5,640 nt of DNA from Clostridia bacterium (GTDB lineage: Bacteria; Bacillota; Clostridia; Oscillospirales; Acutalibacteraceae). Below are positions 1 to 5,640 of the stretch, piece by piece. The notes below the pieces were generated by a model. The model did not search any database. It saw nothing but the letters and a program-made list of their open reading frames with translations, and was not told where the DNA came from. How positions within the stretch are numbered: position 1 is the stretch's first letter; each line of letters starts with the position of its first letter. A program made the position numbers and the translations under genes. The stretch covers positions 1-5,640 of the forward strand of contig CAAGRQ010000104.1 of NCBI GenBank assembly GCA_900772705.1, given 5' to 3'.

Positions 1-2
1 AA

Positions 3-1904
3 TTATTCTTCAAGTTCTGTCAATCTTTCGGAAAGTTCCTCCCACTCGGAATAAAGAATGTCACGGTATTCGTTCTTTCGCTCCAGCTTTGCGGTCAGTT
101 TCATAAGTTCCTCGTAATCTGCTGATTGAAGACTGTTGTTTATATCATCTATTTCAAGTTCGGTTTTTTCTATCTCGGCTTCGCATTTTGAAAGAGCGGT
201 TTTTGTTTTCAAATACAGTGAACGGCGCTCCTTTTTCAGTTGATAGTCGTTTGTCTTTTTTACGGTTTCTTTTTTCTGCGTTACAACTTTAGCGTCGGCG
301 TTTTGTTTATGTTCGAGATATTCGTCATACGAGCCGTTATACTTGTTCACTCCGTTTGGCGTAAGTTCCAAAATACCGGTTGCGAGTTTATTGATAAAAT
401 ATCGGTCGTGAGAGACAATAAGCATAGTGCCCGAATAATTGAGCAGAGTGTTTTCAAGTTCTTCACGGGAAAAAGCGTCAAGGTGATTTGTAGGTTCGTC
501 AAGAAGAAGAAAATTATATCCGCCGAGCATAAGTTTTAAGAGAGCCACCCTTGCCCTCTCGCCTCCCGAGCAATCGGACAGTACCTTATACACATCGTCA
601 CCCTTAAAAAGAAAAGACGCAAGTGCACTCCTAACAGAAGTTTCCGTCATTGCGGGAAAAGCTGACCACACCTCATTAAGAGCGGTTTTGCTCAAATCAA
701 GTTTTGCCTGCACCTGGTCGAAATAGCCGGTCATAACCTGTGAGCCGAACTTAAACGAGCCGTCATCCTGCGAATAGTCATGCATTAAAATTTTTAACAG
801 AGTCGTTTTTCCGCAGCCGTTATCTCCGAGTAAAAAGAGTCTGTCTCCCCTTTTAACCTCAAAAGATGCGTGCTCAAAAATCGTTTTTTCGCCAAAGGAT
901 TTTTTAAGATTATTTACGCCGAGAACATCCTCACCGCTTACGCATTTGGGAACAAAATCAAACCTGATGCGTGATACTTTACTGTCGGGTACGACAAGTT
1001 GCGCCTTAATTCTTTCGATAACTTTTTCCTTGCTTTCGGCGGTTTTGATGTTCTTTTCTCTGTTCCACCTGCGTTGCTGTTCGATAATGCCCTCAAGTCG
1101 GGCAATTTCTTTCATATCGTTTTCATACTTTTCGGCAACGGCTTTTTGTTCAGCCTCTTTTTTTACCAAAAAAGCGGAGTAATTTCCGCTGTATGTGCGG
1201 CATTTTTTATTTTCTATTTCAACGGTTTTATTCGTAATCTTGTCAAGAAAATATCTGTCGTGAGAAACCACGAGGCAAGCTCCCCTAAAGTTCTTTAAGA
1301 AATCCTCGAGCCATTCAACCGCTTTAATATCGAGATGGTTGGTGGGCTCGTCAAGAAGAAGAAAATCAGCCTTTGAGAGCAAAAGTTTTGCCAAAATCAG
1401 TTTTGAACGCTGTCCGCCCGAAAGAGCCGAAGTCGGCATATCAAAATCGTTTTCGTCAAAGCCCAGACCAAGGAGTGCGGAGCGAGTCATACTCTTATAT
1501 GTCAGGCCTCCGTTTTGGTTATATTCGTTTTGGAGCCTGTCCTGCTCATCTATCAGTTCGTCGGCATTTTTCGGATTATTCAAAAGAAGTGCCGTTATTT
1601 CATCAAGCCTACGCTCCGTTTCAATTAAATCGTCAAAGACAGAAACGAGTTCGCCGTAAACGGTTCTGTTTTCACTGCAGGTATGCTGCTGCATATAGCC
1701 GAGTCTGACATTTTTTGAGATAAAGCAAGCTCCGCTGTCGGGAGTATACTCACCGATTATAATCTTAAAAAGGCTCGTTTTACCGGCACCGTTACAGCCG
1801 ATTAAGCCAACCTTTTCTTTTTCCTTAATATCAAACGAGACATCTGAAAACAGCGTATTTTCGCCGAAGGACAATGTTAAATTTTGCACATCCAATACCG
1901 ACAT
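3..1904 (-). CDS. ABC-F family ATPase (YdiF/Uup-like), soluble duplicated-ATPase translation factor type
   Basis: This 633-residue protein has two ABC ATPase domains and no membrane segments, the layout of the ABC-F family, which act on ribosomes rather than in transport. Domain 1 has Walker A GCNGAGKTS (36-44), signature LSGGQ (161-165), Walker B FLLLDEPTNHLD (181-192) and switch SHDR (214-217). Domain 2 has Walker A GDNGCGKTT (360-368), signature CSGGE (445-449), an identical Walker B (465-476) and SHDRYF (498-503). Both catalytic glutamates (186, 470) are present, so both sites should hydrolyse ATP. A charged linker (about 240-322) matches the ribosome-contacting interdomain region. The last 100 residues are a Lys/Glu-rich coiled coil, as in YdiF and Uup. 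The reading frame is open 15 codons further upstream to 1949, but the ATG at 1904 has CGGAGG five bases before it and begins the conserved fold. Family is certain; housekeeping role versus antibiotic target protection cannot be decided here. Confidence 0.95.
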   Translation of the reverse strand: MSVLDVQNLTLSFGENTLFSDVSFDIKEKEKVGLIGCNGAGKTSLFKIIIGEYTPDSGACFISKNVRLGYMQQHTCSENRTVYGELVSVFDDLIETERRLDEITALLLNNPKNADELIDEQDRLQNEYNQNGGLTYKSMTRSALLGLGFDENDFDMPTSALSGGQRSKLILAKLLLSKADFLLLDEPTNHLDIKAVEWLEDFLKNFRGACLVVSHDRYFLDKITNKTVEIENKKCRTYSGNYSAFLVKKEAEQKAVAEKYENDMKEIARLEGIIEQQRRWNREKNIKTAESKEKVIERIKAQLVVPDSKVSRIRFDFVPKCVSGEDVLGVNNLKKSFGEKTIFEHASFEVKRGDRLFLLGDNGCGKTTLLKILMHDYSQDDGSFKFGSQVMTGYFDQVQAKLDLSKTALNEVWSAFPAMTETSVRSALASFLFKGDDVYKVLSDCSGGERARVALLKLMLGGYNFLLLDEPTNHLDAFSREELENTLLNYSGTMLIVSHDRYFINKLATGILELTPNGVNKYNGSYDEYLEHKQNADAKVVTQKKETVKKTNDYQLKKERRSLYLKTKTALSKCEAEIEKTELEIDDINNSLQSADYEELMKLTAKLERKNEYRDILYSEWEELSERLTELEE

Positions 1905-1917
1905 AAGAGCCTCCGAG
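1905..1917 (-). promoter_or_regulatory. SD site that fixes the ABC-F start
   Basis: On the minus strand CGGAGG (1910-1915) stands five bases before the ATG at 1904-1902. The alternative in-frame ATG at 1949 would add a 15-residue cysteine-rich leader with no resemblance to ABC-F N-termini, and it lies inside the probable manA promoter. The internal start is therefore preferred. Confidence 0.8.
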
Positions 1918-1932
1918 AATTTATTACACCCT

Positions 1933-1938
1933 ATTTTA
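1933..1938 (-). promoter_or_regulatory. Possible -10 box for the ABC-F gene
   Basis: Read on the minus strand this is TAAAAT, preceded by TTG, about 28 bases upstream of the ABC-F start codon. Transcription would begin a little before the SD site. I see no good -35 at 16-18 bases upstream (TTCCCT is the nearest), so this is a weak proposal based on position and one hexamer. Confidence 0.3.
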
Positions 1939-1950
1939 CAACAAAACACC

Positions 1951-1979
1951 TTGAAAGGGAAGTATAAATTTGATATTAT
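1951..1979 (+). promoter_or_regulatory. Probable sigma-A promoter of manA (extended -10)
   Basis: TTGAAA (1951-1956) is separated by exactly 17 bases from TATTAT (1974-1979), and TGA directly before the -10 gives the extended -10 form. Initiation would fall near 1986, just ahead of the manA SD, so the leader would be very short. A perfect TATAAT also occurs at 1979-1984 but is badly spaced (22 bases) from the -35. No operator-like inverted repeat is evident around it. Confidence 0.6.
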
Positions 1980-1988
1980 ATAATAAAT

Positions 1989-1994
1989 GAGAGG
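1989..1994 (+). promoter_or_regulatory. SD site of manA
   Basis: GAGAGG lies eight bases before the ATG at 2003, and supports this start for manA. Confidence 0.7.
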
Positions 1995-2002
1995 TAAAAA
2001 TT

Positions 2003-2956
2003 ATGGAGATAATAAAATTAAAACCCATATTTAAGGATTACATCTGGGGCGGATACAGACTGAAAAGCGATTACGGCTTTGACACAGGCTATAACAAGAC
2101 TGCCGAGGGCTGGATGCTGGCCTGCCACAAGGACGGAATGAACACCGTTGACGGCGGAGAATACGACGGCAAGACCCTGCAAGAAGTTGTAGACGAGGTC
2201 GGAAAAGAAAAGTTGCTCGGTAAAAGGAGCGACAAATACCCGTATTTTCCGGTACTGATAAAATTAATTGATGCCTATGACAATCTATCCATTCAGGTGC
2301 ACCCCGATGACAAATACGCACGGGAAGTTGAAAACGAATACGGAAAAACCGAAATGTGGTATGTTCTCGACGCCGCAGAGGATGCGACATTAATCTACGG
2401 TTTTAAGCAAGAGATAAGTTCGCAAGAGTTCAAAGAAGCGATTGAGAACAATACCCTGCTCGACAAGCTGAATGTGGTCAATGTAAAAAAAGGCGACACA
2501 TTTTTCATAGAGGCGGGAACGGTACACGCAATCGGCAAGGGCGCAATGATAGCGGAAATTCAGCAAAATTCCAACTGCACATATCGAGTTTACGACTACG
2601 GCAGAGTGGGTGCAGACGGAAAGCCGAGAGAATTGCACATAAAAAAAGCGATAGATGTATCAAAAACCGTACCGCCTAAATACGATATAAAACCTATGGG
2701 CGAAACAAAATACGTGGATAAAAACGAAGTACAGTTGATTACAAAATGCGACCTTTTCAGTGTAAACAGATACAAATGCACAAACCGTATGGCACTTAAT
2801 GTAAGCGACAATTCGTTTATGCACATTCTCGTTATCGACGGCAAGGGCACTGTTGACGGCAGAGAGGCAAAAAAAGGCGACAGTTTTTTAATTCCCGCTT
2901 CCTACGGAGATGTCATTATCGCAGGCAATGTTGAATTTTTAACTACCAAAATTTGA
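2003..2956 (+). CDS. manA: Mannose-6-phosphate isomerase, class I (short Firmicutes type)
   Basis: The enzyme interconverts mannose-6-phosphate and fructose-6-phosphate in the cytoplasm, linking mannose use or mannosyl-sugar synthesis to glycolysis. The 317-residue length matches the short Bacillus-type ManA (about 315) rather than the roughly 390-residue enterobacterial form. The cupin zinc site is intact: QVHPDD supplies Gln98 and His100, GKTEMWY supplies Glu117, and GTVHAIG supplies His175. NCTYRVYDYGR (191-201) holds the conserved active-site arginine (Arg195). The N-terminal FKDYIWGG (10-17) is also typical. The last 80 residues form a second cupin-like half (GDSFLIPASYGDV). The gene starts at an ATG with an SD eight bases upstream, has its own promoter, and diverges from the ABC-F gene. 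A hairpin starting 37 bases after the TGA probably ends its transcript. No mannose transporter or kinase is adjacent, so direction of use (catabolic or biosynthetic) is not shown. Confidence 0.96.
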   Translation: MEIIKLKPIFKDYIWGGYRLKSDYGFDTGYNKTAEGWMLACHKDGMNTVDGGEYDGKTLQEVVDEVGKEKLLGKRSDKYPYFPVLIKLIDAYDNLSIQVHPDDKYAREVENEYGKTEMWYVLDAAEDATLIYGFKQEISSQEFKEAIENNTLLDKLNVVNVKKGDTFFIEAGTVHAIGKGAMIAEIQQNSNCTYRVYDYGRVGADGKPRELHIKKAIDVSKTVPPKYDIKPMGETKYVDKNEVQLITKCDLFSVNRYKCTNRMALNVSDNSFMHILVIDGKGTVDGREAKKGDSFLIPASYGDVIIAGNVEFLTTKI

Positions 2957-2980
2957 CAAAAATATCAAACAAAACATAAT
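2953..2980 (+). promoter_or_regulatory. Probable promoter of the DUF378 gene, -35 overlapping the manA stop
   Basis: A perfect TTGACA (2953-2958) includes the manA TGA stop codon. It is followed after 16 bases by CATAAT (2975-2980), five of six matches to the -10 consensus. Initiation near 2987 would place the whole 2994-3036 hairpin in the leader of the DUF378 transcript. Confidence 0.55.
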
Positions 2981-2993
2981 TACATAAATGAAT

Positions 2994-3036
2994 AAAACAC
3001 TCCTTTTAGTCAACAATAGATTAAAAGGAGTGTTTT
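2994..3036 (+). terminator. 18-bp hairpin: manA terminator and/or leader hairpin over the DUF378 SD
   Basis: Arms 2994-3011 and 3019-3036 pair over 18 positions with one G-U pair (3009/3021) and a 7-base loop. The outer end is AAAA paired with TTTT, as in many Rho-independent terminators, and it follows the manA stop by 37 bases. The T tract is short (four, then C), so termination may be partial. The right arm contains AAGGAG (3025-3030), the SD of the next gene, and the left arm's CTCCTTTT resembles the 16S anti-SD. The element may therefore terminate manA, repress DUF378 translation, or both. Confidence 0.65.
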
Positions 3037-3040
3037 CATT

Positions 3041-3250
3041 ATGAAAATAATTGACAGAATTGCATTAATTTTAACAATCATCGGCGGAATAAACTGGGGA
3101 CTTGTAGGCATATTCAAATTTGATTTGGTAGCTTGGATATGCGGCGGACAAACGGCTGTTTTTGCAAGAATCATTTACACTCTTGTTTGCATAGCCGCTG
3201 TATGGTGCATCAGCCTTCTTTTCAGAAACAGCGAAATGCTCGAAGATTAA
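3041..3250 (+). CDS. DUF378 family small membrane protein (YuzA-like)
   Basis: This 69-residue protein matches the DUF378 pattern: an N-terminal hydrophobic segment with IGGINWGLVGIFKFDLV (14-30), and a second segment beginning FARIIYTLV (41-49). Two membrane helices are predicted at about 7-25 and 42-61, with a short linker containing GG and a charged C-terminal tail (RNSEMLED). There is no signal-peptidase site and no catalytic motif. The function of the family is unknown and I do not assign one. Translation starts at an ATG ten bases after AAGGAG, but that SD is inside the right arm of a strong hairpin, so expression could be controlled at initiation. The gene probably has its own promoter overlapping the manA stop and ends 27 bases before a second hairpin. 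It is too short for any enzyme and seems intact. Confidence 0.9.
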   Translation: MKIIDRIALILTIIGGINWGLVGIFKFDLVAWICGGQTAVFARIIYTLVCIAAVWCISLLFRNSEMLED

Positions 3251-3277
3251 ATCAAACGCAATAGGACAAAACATAGA

Positions 3278-3312
3278 AAAAGCGACTTGAAACGAATATT
3301 CAAGCCGCTTTT
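3278..3312 (-). terminator. Shared terminator between convergent DUF378 and dehydrogenase genes
   Basis: Arms 3278-3291 and 3299-3312 are complementary over 14 positions except 3285/3305, with a 7-base loop. In minus-strand RNA that position is a G-U pair and the stem runs into five U (3281-3277). In plus-strand RNA it is an A-C mismatch and only four U follow. It therefore looks better suited to end the minus-strand dehydrogenase transcript, whose stop codon ends 23 bases earlier, while probably also serving the plus-strand DUF378 gene. Confidence 0.75.
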
Positions 3313-3335
3313 ATACTGTTAAAAACTATACTAAA

Positions 3336-4841
3336 TTAAAGGAGTCCGTCCCAGGTATCGACCTCTTTGGCTTTCATTTCTTCCTCGTCAAACCAATGCT
3401 GAGTTACGGACTTACTCTCCGTAAAGAAGCGGTAAGCGTCCTTACCGAGGCAATGAAGGTCGCCGAAGAACGACTGCTTATGACCGCTGAACGGAATGAA
3501 ACCTACGGGCACAGGAATGCCTACATTAATGCCGACCTGACCGCCGTCGGTATATCTTGCAAATTGGCGTGCATAATAACCGCTTTGAGTATAAATAACC
3601 GAGCCGTTTGCATACGGATTATTATTCATAAGTGCAAGACCCTCATCAAAGTCCTTTACCCTCTTAATGCAGAGAACGGGACCAAAGACCTCGTCTCTGC
3701 CGATGGTCATATCTTCCGTTACATTATCAAACACGGTAGGACCGACGAAGTAACCGTTTTTGCATTCTTTGGGAAGTTCGGGATTTCTGCCGTCAACGAC
3801 GAGAGTTGCGCCCTCATTAATTCCCTTTTCGATATCGGCGAGAACTTCTTTATAATGCTTTTCGTATGTAATGGGGCCGAGTCTCGTAGACTTATCCCAA
3901 GCAAGACCGCAGTTAACGGATTTAATCTGCTTTTTAAGTTCGGCAACAAATTTATCTGCAATGCTGTCCTGAACAACACAGCAAGAAAGAGCCATACATC
4001 TCTGACCGCCGCAACCGAATGCTGAATTTATAACGCCGGCAACGGTTCTTTCAAGAGCACAGTCCTCAAGAACAAGAGCATGGTTTTTAGCCTGACAAAG
4101 AGCTTGGCATCTCTTACCCGAAGCGGCGGCTCTCTGATAAACTTTAAGTCCGACCGGAGTAGAACCGACAAAAGTAACGCCCTTAATATCGGGGTGGTCG
4201 AGAATGGTATTAACTTCATTTCTTGAGCAGGTTACGATATTTACAACGCCCTTTGGTACGCCTGCCTCAACATAAAGTTCTGCGATACGCATAGCAGTTC
4301 TCGGTGTGAGGGAAGCGGCTTTAAGGACAATGGTATTACCGCAGGCAATACAAACCGGTACCATCCAGCCAAAAGGAATCATAGCCGGAAAATTAACGGG
4401 AACAATACCCGCAAAAACGCCCATAGCCTCACGATACTTTACGGTATCGAATCCCGTGGAAGCGTCCATAAGGCTCTCGCCCATCATAAGAGACGGTGCC
4501 TGAGTTGCAAGTTCGGTGCCCTCTATTGCCTTACCGACATCACCGGCAGCCTCTGCCCATGTCTTACCGTTTTCCTCACAAACGAGCATGGTAAGTTCAT
4601 CAAGATGCTCATTTAGAAGATTACGCACATTATAAAGCACAGCCGCCCTTTTTCTGGCAGGTGTGTTTTTCCACTCGGGATATGCGGCTTTTGCAGCCTC
4701 AATAGCCTCGAGCACTTCGTCCTCGGTACAGCACGGAGCCTGTCCCGTTACCTCGCCTGTGGACGGGTTATGCAAATCATACCACACCTCAGCCTTTGAG
4801 TCCTTGAATTCGTTATTTACGAAATACTTTAATTTCTCCAT
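3336..4841 (-). CDS. mmsA: CoA-acylating methylmalonate-semialdehyde dehydrogenase family protein
   Basis: This 501-residue aldehyde dehydrogenase belongs to the MmsA/IolA group, which oxidises (methyl)malonate semialdehyde with NAD+ and CoA to propionyl- or acetyl-CoA. Group-typical stretches are APSLMMGESL (115-124), VNFPAMIPFG (149-158), AKNHALVL (251-258), the catalytic loop GGQRCMALS (278-286), DEVFGPVL (383-390) and PFSGHKQSFFGDLH (450-463). Cys282 is the nucleophile and Asn150 the oxyanion residue. The general-base glutamate of hydrolytic ALDHs is absent, as expected for an enzyme that transfers to CoA. Arg281 before the cysteine is kept, but the second substrate-binding arginine of characterised MmsA (in the helix before LMMG) is Lys104 here. 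LCQAKNH also replaces the usual LAGAKNH. The protein has 17 cysteines, which suits an anaerobe. No iol or valine genes are nearby, so the substrate is uncertain. The ATG has AAAGGGG seven bases upstream; pyruvate kinase lies 71 bp upstream on the same strand. Confidence 0.88.
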   Translation of the reverse strand: MEKLKYFVNNEFKDSKAEVWYDLHNPSTGEVTGQAPCCTEDEVLEAIEAAKAAYPEWKNTPARKRAAVLYNVRNLLNEHLDELTMLVCEENGKTWAEAAGDVGKAIEGTELATQAPSLMMGESLMDASTGFDTVKYREAMGVFAGIVPVNFPAMIPFGWMVPVCIACGNTIVLKAASLTPRTAMRIAELYVEAGVPKGVVNIVTCSRNEVNTILDHPDIKGVTFVGSTPVGLKVYQRAAASGKRCQALCQAKNHALVLEDCALERTVAGVINSAFGCGGQRCMALSCCVVQDSIADKFVAELKKQIKSVNCGLAWDKSTRLGPITYEKHYKEVLADIEKGINEGATLVVDGRNPELPKECKNGYFVGPTVFDNVTEDMTIGRDEVFGPVLCIKRVKDFDEGLALMNNNPYANGSVIYTQSGYYARQFARYTDGGQVGINVGIPVPVGFIPFSGHKQSFFGDLHCLGKDAYRFFTESKSVTQHWFDEEEMKAKEVDTWDGLL

Positions 4842-4848
4842 AAATTTA

Positions 4849-4855
4849 CCCCTTT
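4849..4855 (-). promoter_or_regulatory. SD site of the aldehyde dehydrogenase gene
   Basis: On the minus strand AAAGGGG is followed by a seven-base spacer and the ATG at 4841-4839, supporting this start. Confidence 0.65.
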
Positions 4856-4858
4856 AAT

Positions 4859-4887
4859 ATAATATAGAAAAATATTTTTATTTTCAA
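4859..4887 (-). promoter_or_regulatory. Possible promoter for the aldehyde dehydrogenase gene
   Basis: On the minus strand TTGAAA (4887-4882) is followed after 17 bases by TATTAT (4864-4859), the same hexamers and spacing as the proposed manA promoter. However, initiation would fall near 4852, inside the SD site, leaving almost no leader. The region is extremely AT-rich, so hexamers arise by chance. No GC-rich terminator stem separates it from pyruvate kinase, so read-through from pyk is an alternative. Confidence 0.3.
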
Positions 4888-4912
4888 AAAAATTATTGTT
4901 CGGTTAAGCGGT

Positions 4913-5640
4913 TCAAACCTCGTGAACCTTAAGCATATTTGTTGTGCCGGAAATACCGAGCGGAATGCCTGCGGTTATAACGGCAAGGTCGCCCTGTTTG
5001 AGCACGCCTGCGTTCTTTGACACCTGAACGGCGTGGTCAAAAAGTTCATCGGTATTATTCTTAATCTCGCACATAACAGGCAAAACTCCCCATGAAAGCA
5101 CAAGCTGACGATACACTCTCTCATCGGTTGTAGCGCCTACGATAAGGGTGTGCGGTCTGAACTTAGAAATCATACGGGCGGTTGTGCCGCTCTTTGTTAC
5201 GGTTACGATAGCCACGGCGTTAAGGTCATGGGCGGTTGTAACTGTCGCATGAGAGATAGCGGAAGTAACATCGTTATTACTCGGGCGCTCATAAAAATAA
5301 TTAAAGCGCTCTACATAATTAATATCCGCCTCGGTGGTACATGCAATTCTGTCCATAGTTTCGACTGCCTCGACAGGATGCTTACCCACTGCCGACTCGC
5401 CCGAAAGCATAATAGCGGAAGTGCCGTCGTAAATTGCGTTTGCGACATCGGTAATTTCCGCTCTGGTCGGTCTCGGATTTTTTATCATAGACTCGAGCAT
5501 TTGAGTTGCGGTAACAACGATTTTACCTGCCTTATACACCTTTTCGATAATCTTTTTTTGCACGGACGGGATTTCCTCAAACGGAACCTCTACGCCCAAA
5601 TCGCCTCTTGCAACCATAATACCGTCGGCAACATCAATAA
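4913..5640 (-). CDS. pyk: Pyruvate kinase, 3' half (gene continues past the right edge)
   Basis: The enzyme transfers phosphate from phosphoenolpyruvate to ADP, the last step of glycolysis, in the cytoplasm. The visible 241 residues begin inside the catalytic barrel: the frame stays open from the first visible ATG (5617) to the edge and encodes IDVADGI just before MVARGDLGVE, so that Met is internal and the 5' half is missing. Visible motifs are GDLGVE (12-17, its Asp a metal ligand), TATQMLESM (43-51), NPRPTRAE (54-61), DVANAIYDG (64-72) and MLSGESA (77-83). The C-terminal regulatory domain contains TKSGTTARMISKFRP (148-162), which matches the sugar-phosphate loop of enzymes activated by fructose-1,6-bisphosphate. 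The protein ends at the canonical SGTTNMLKVHEV, without the extra phosphohistidine-type domain found in Bacillus pyruvate kinases. Its stop is 71 bp before the dehydrogenase gene on the same strand. Confidence 0.96.
   Translation of the reverse strand, partial: IDVADGIMVARGDLGVEVPFEEIPSVQKKIIEKVYKAGKIVVTATQMLESMIKNPRPTRAEITDVANAIYDGTSAIMLSGESAVGKHPVEAVETMDRIACTTEADINYVERFNYFYERPSNNDVTSAISHATVTTAHDLNAVAIVTVTKSGTTARMISKFRPHTLIVGATTDERVYRQLVLSWGVLPVMCEIKNNTDELFDHAVQVSKNAGVLKQGDLAVITAGIPLGISGTTNMLKVHEV

Noticed and set aside
496..1366. A 19-base identical direct repeat (copies at 496-514 and 1348-1366)
   Set aside because: Both copies encode the Walker B stretch FLLLDEP of the two ATPase domains. 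This reflects the ancestral domain duplication and codon choice, not a mobile or regulatory repeat.
1905..1949. Upstream ATG at 1949 giving a 15-residue N-terminal extension of the ABC-F protein
   Set aside because: The extension (MFCCKIGCNKFSEAL) has no homology to ABC-F starts, no clear SD, and would overlap the manA promoter; the internal ATG has an excellent SD.
2031..2390. 119-codon minus-strand frame inside manA
   Set aside because: Arg/Cys-rich, low-plausibility composition and wholly antisense to conserved manA; no family resemblance.
3396..4025. 209-codon open frame on the plus strand opposite the dehydrogenase
   Set aside because: It is antisense to a clear dehydrogenase reading frame, has no recognisable domain, and no SD precedes it. 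It is a shadow of codon bias.
4886..4920. Possible Rho-independent terminator after pyk (T7 run on the minus strand)
   Set aside because: Only 3-4 bp GGTT/AACC or GTT/AAC pairings can be drawn before the T run; no stable stem.
4913..5617. Pyruvate kinase read as a complete 234-residue protein starting at 5617
   Set aside because: The ATG lies in the middle of the conserved DGIMVARGDLGVE motif and the frame stays open upstream to the window edge, so the gene is simply cut by the window.

Overview
This window looks like ordinary chromosome from a low-to-moderate GC, anaerobic-type Firmicute. A gut Clostridia lineage (Oscillospiraceae/Ruminococcaceae-like) is my best guess. The evidence is AT-rich gaps with sigma-A-type promoters, clear purine-rich Shine-Dalgarno (SD) sites, a cysteine-rich aldehyde dehydrogenase, a short class I ManA, a DUF378 small membrane protein and a duplicated-ATPase ABC-F protein. 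This is inferred from protein style, not from a marker gene. I see no mobile element, CRISPR array, tRNA or rRNA, and no gene-free stretch over 300 bases.

Layout: (1) An ABC-F ATPase is on the minus strand (3-1904), with its true start set by an SD site at an internal ATG. (2) A divergent intergenic region of about 100 bp (1905-2002) carries a good extended -10 promoter for manA. (3) manA, mannose-6-phosphate isomerase, is on the plus strand (2003-2956). (4) A short gap contains a consensus-like promoter whose -35 overlaps the manA stop, followed by an 18-bp hairpin. The hairpin both resembles the manA terminator and buries the SD of the next gene, a 69-residue DUF378 membrane protein (3041-3250). 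(5) A second hairpin (3278-3312) lies between the convergent DUF378 and dehydrogenase genes and can act as a shared terminator. (6) A CoA-acylating methylmalonate-semialdehyde-type dehydrogenase is on the minus strand (3336-4841). (7) After a 71-bp very AT-rich gap comes the 3' half of pyruvate kinase, also minus strand, running off the right edge (4913-5640).

The metabolic genes are individually plausible: ManA links mannose to fructose-6-phosphate, pyruvate kinase ends glycolysis, and the dehydrogenase feeds acyl-CoA into central metabolism. They do not form an obvious single pathway operon, since manA and the dehydrogenase are convergent and no inositol, valine or propionate genes are visible. 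I do not see an undescribed multi-gene system here. The two items most worth a second look are the hairpin that hides the DUF378 ribosome-binding site, and the dehydrogenase's replacement of a substrate-binding arginine by lysine.
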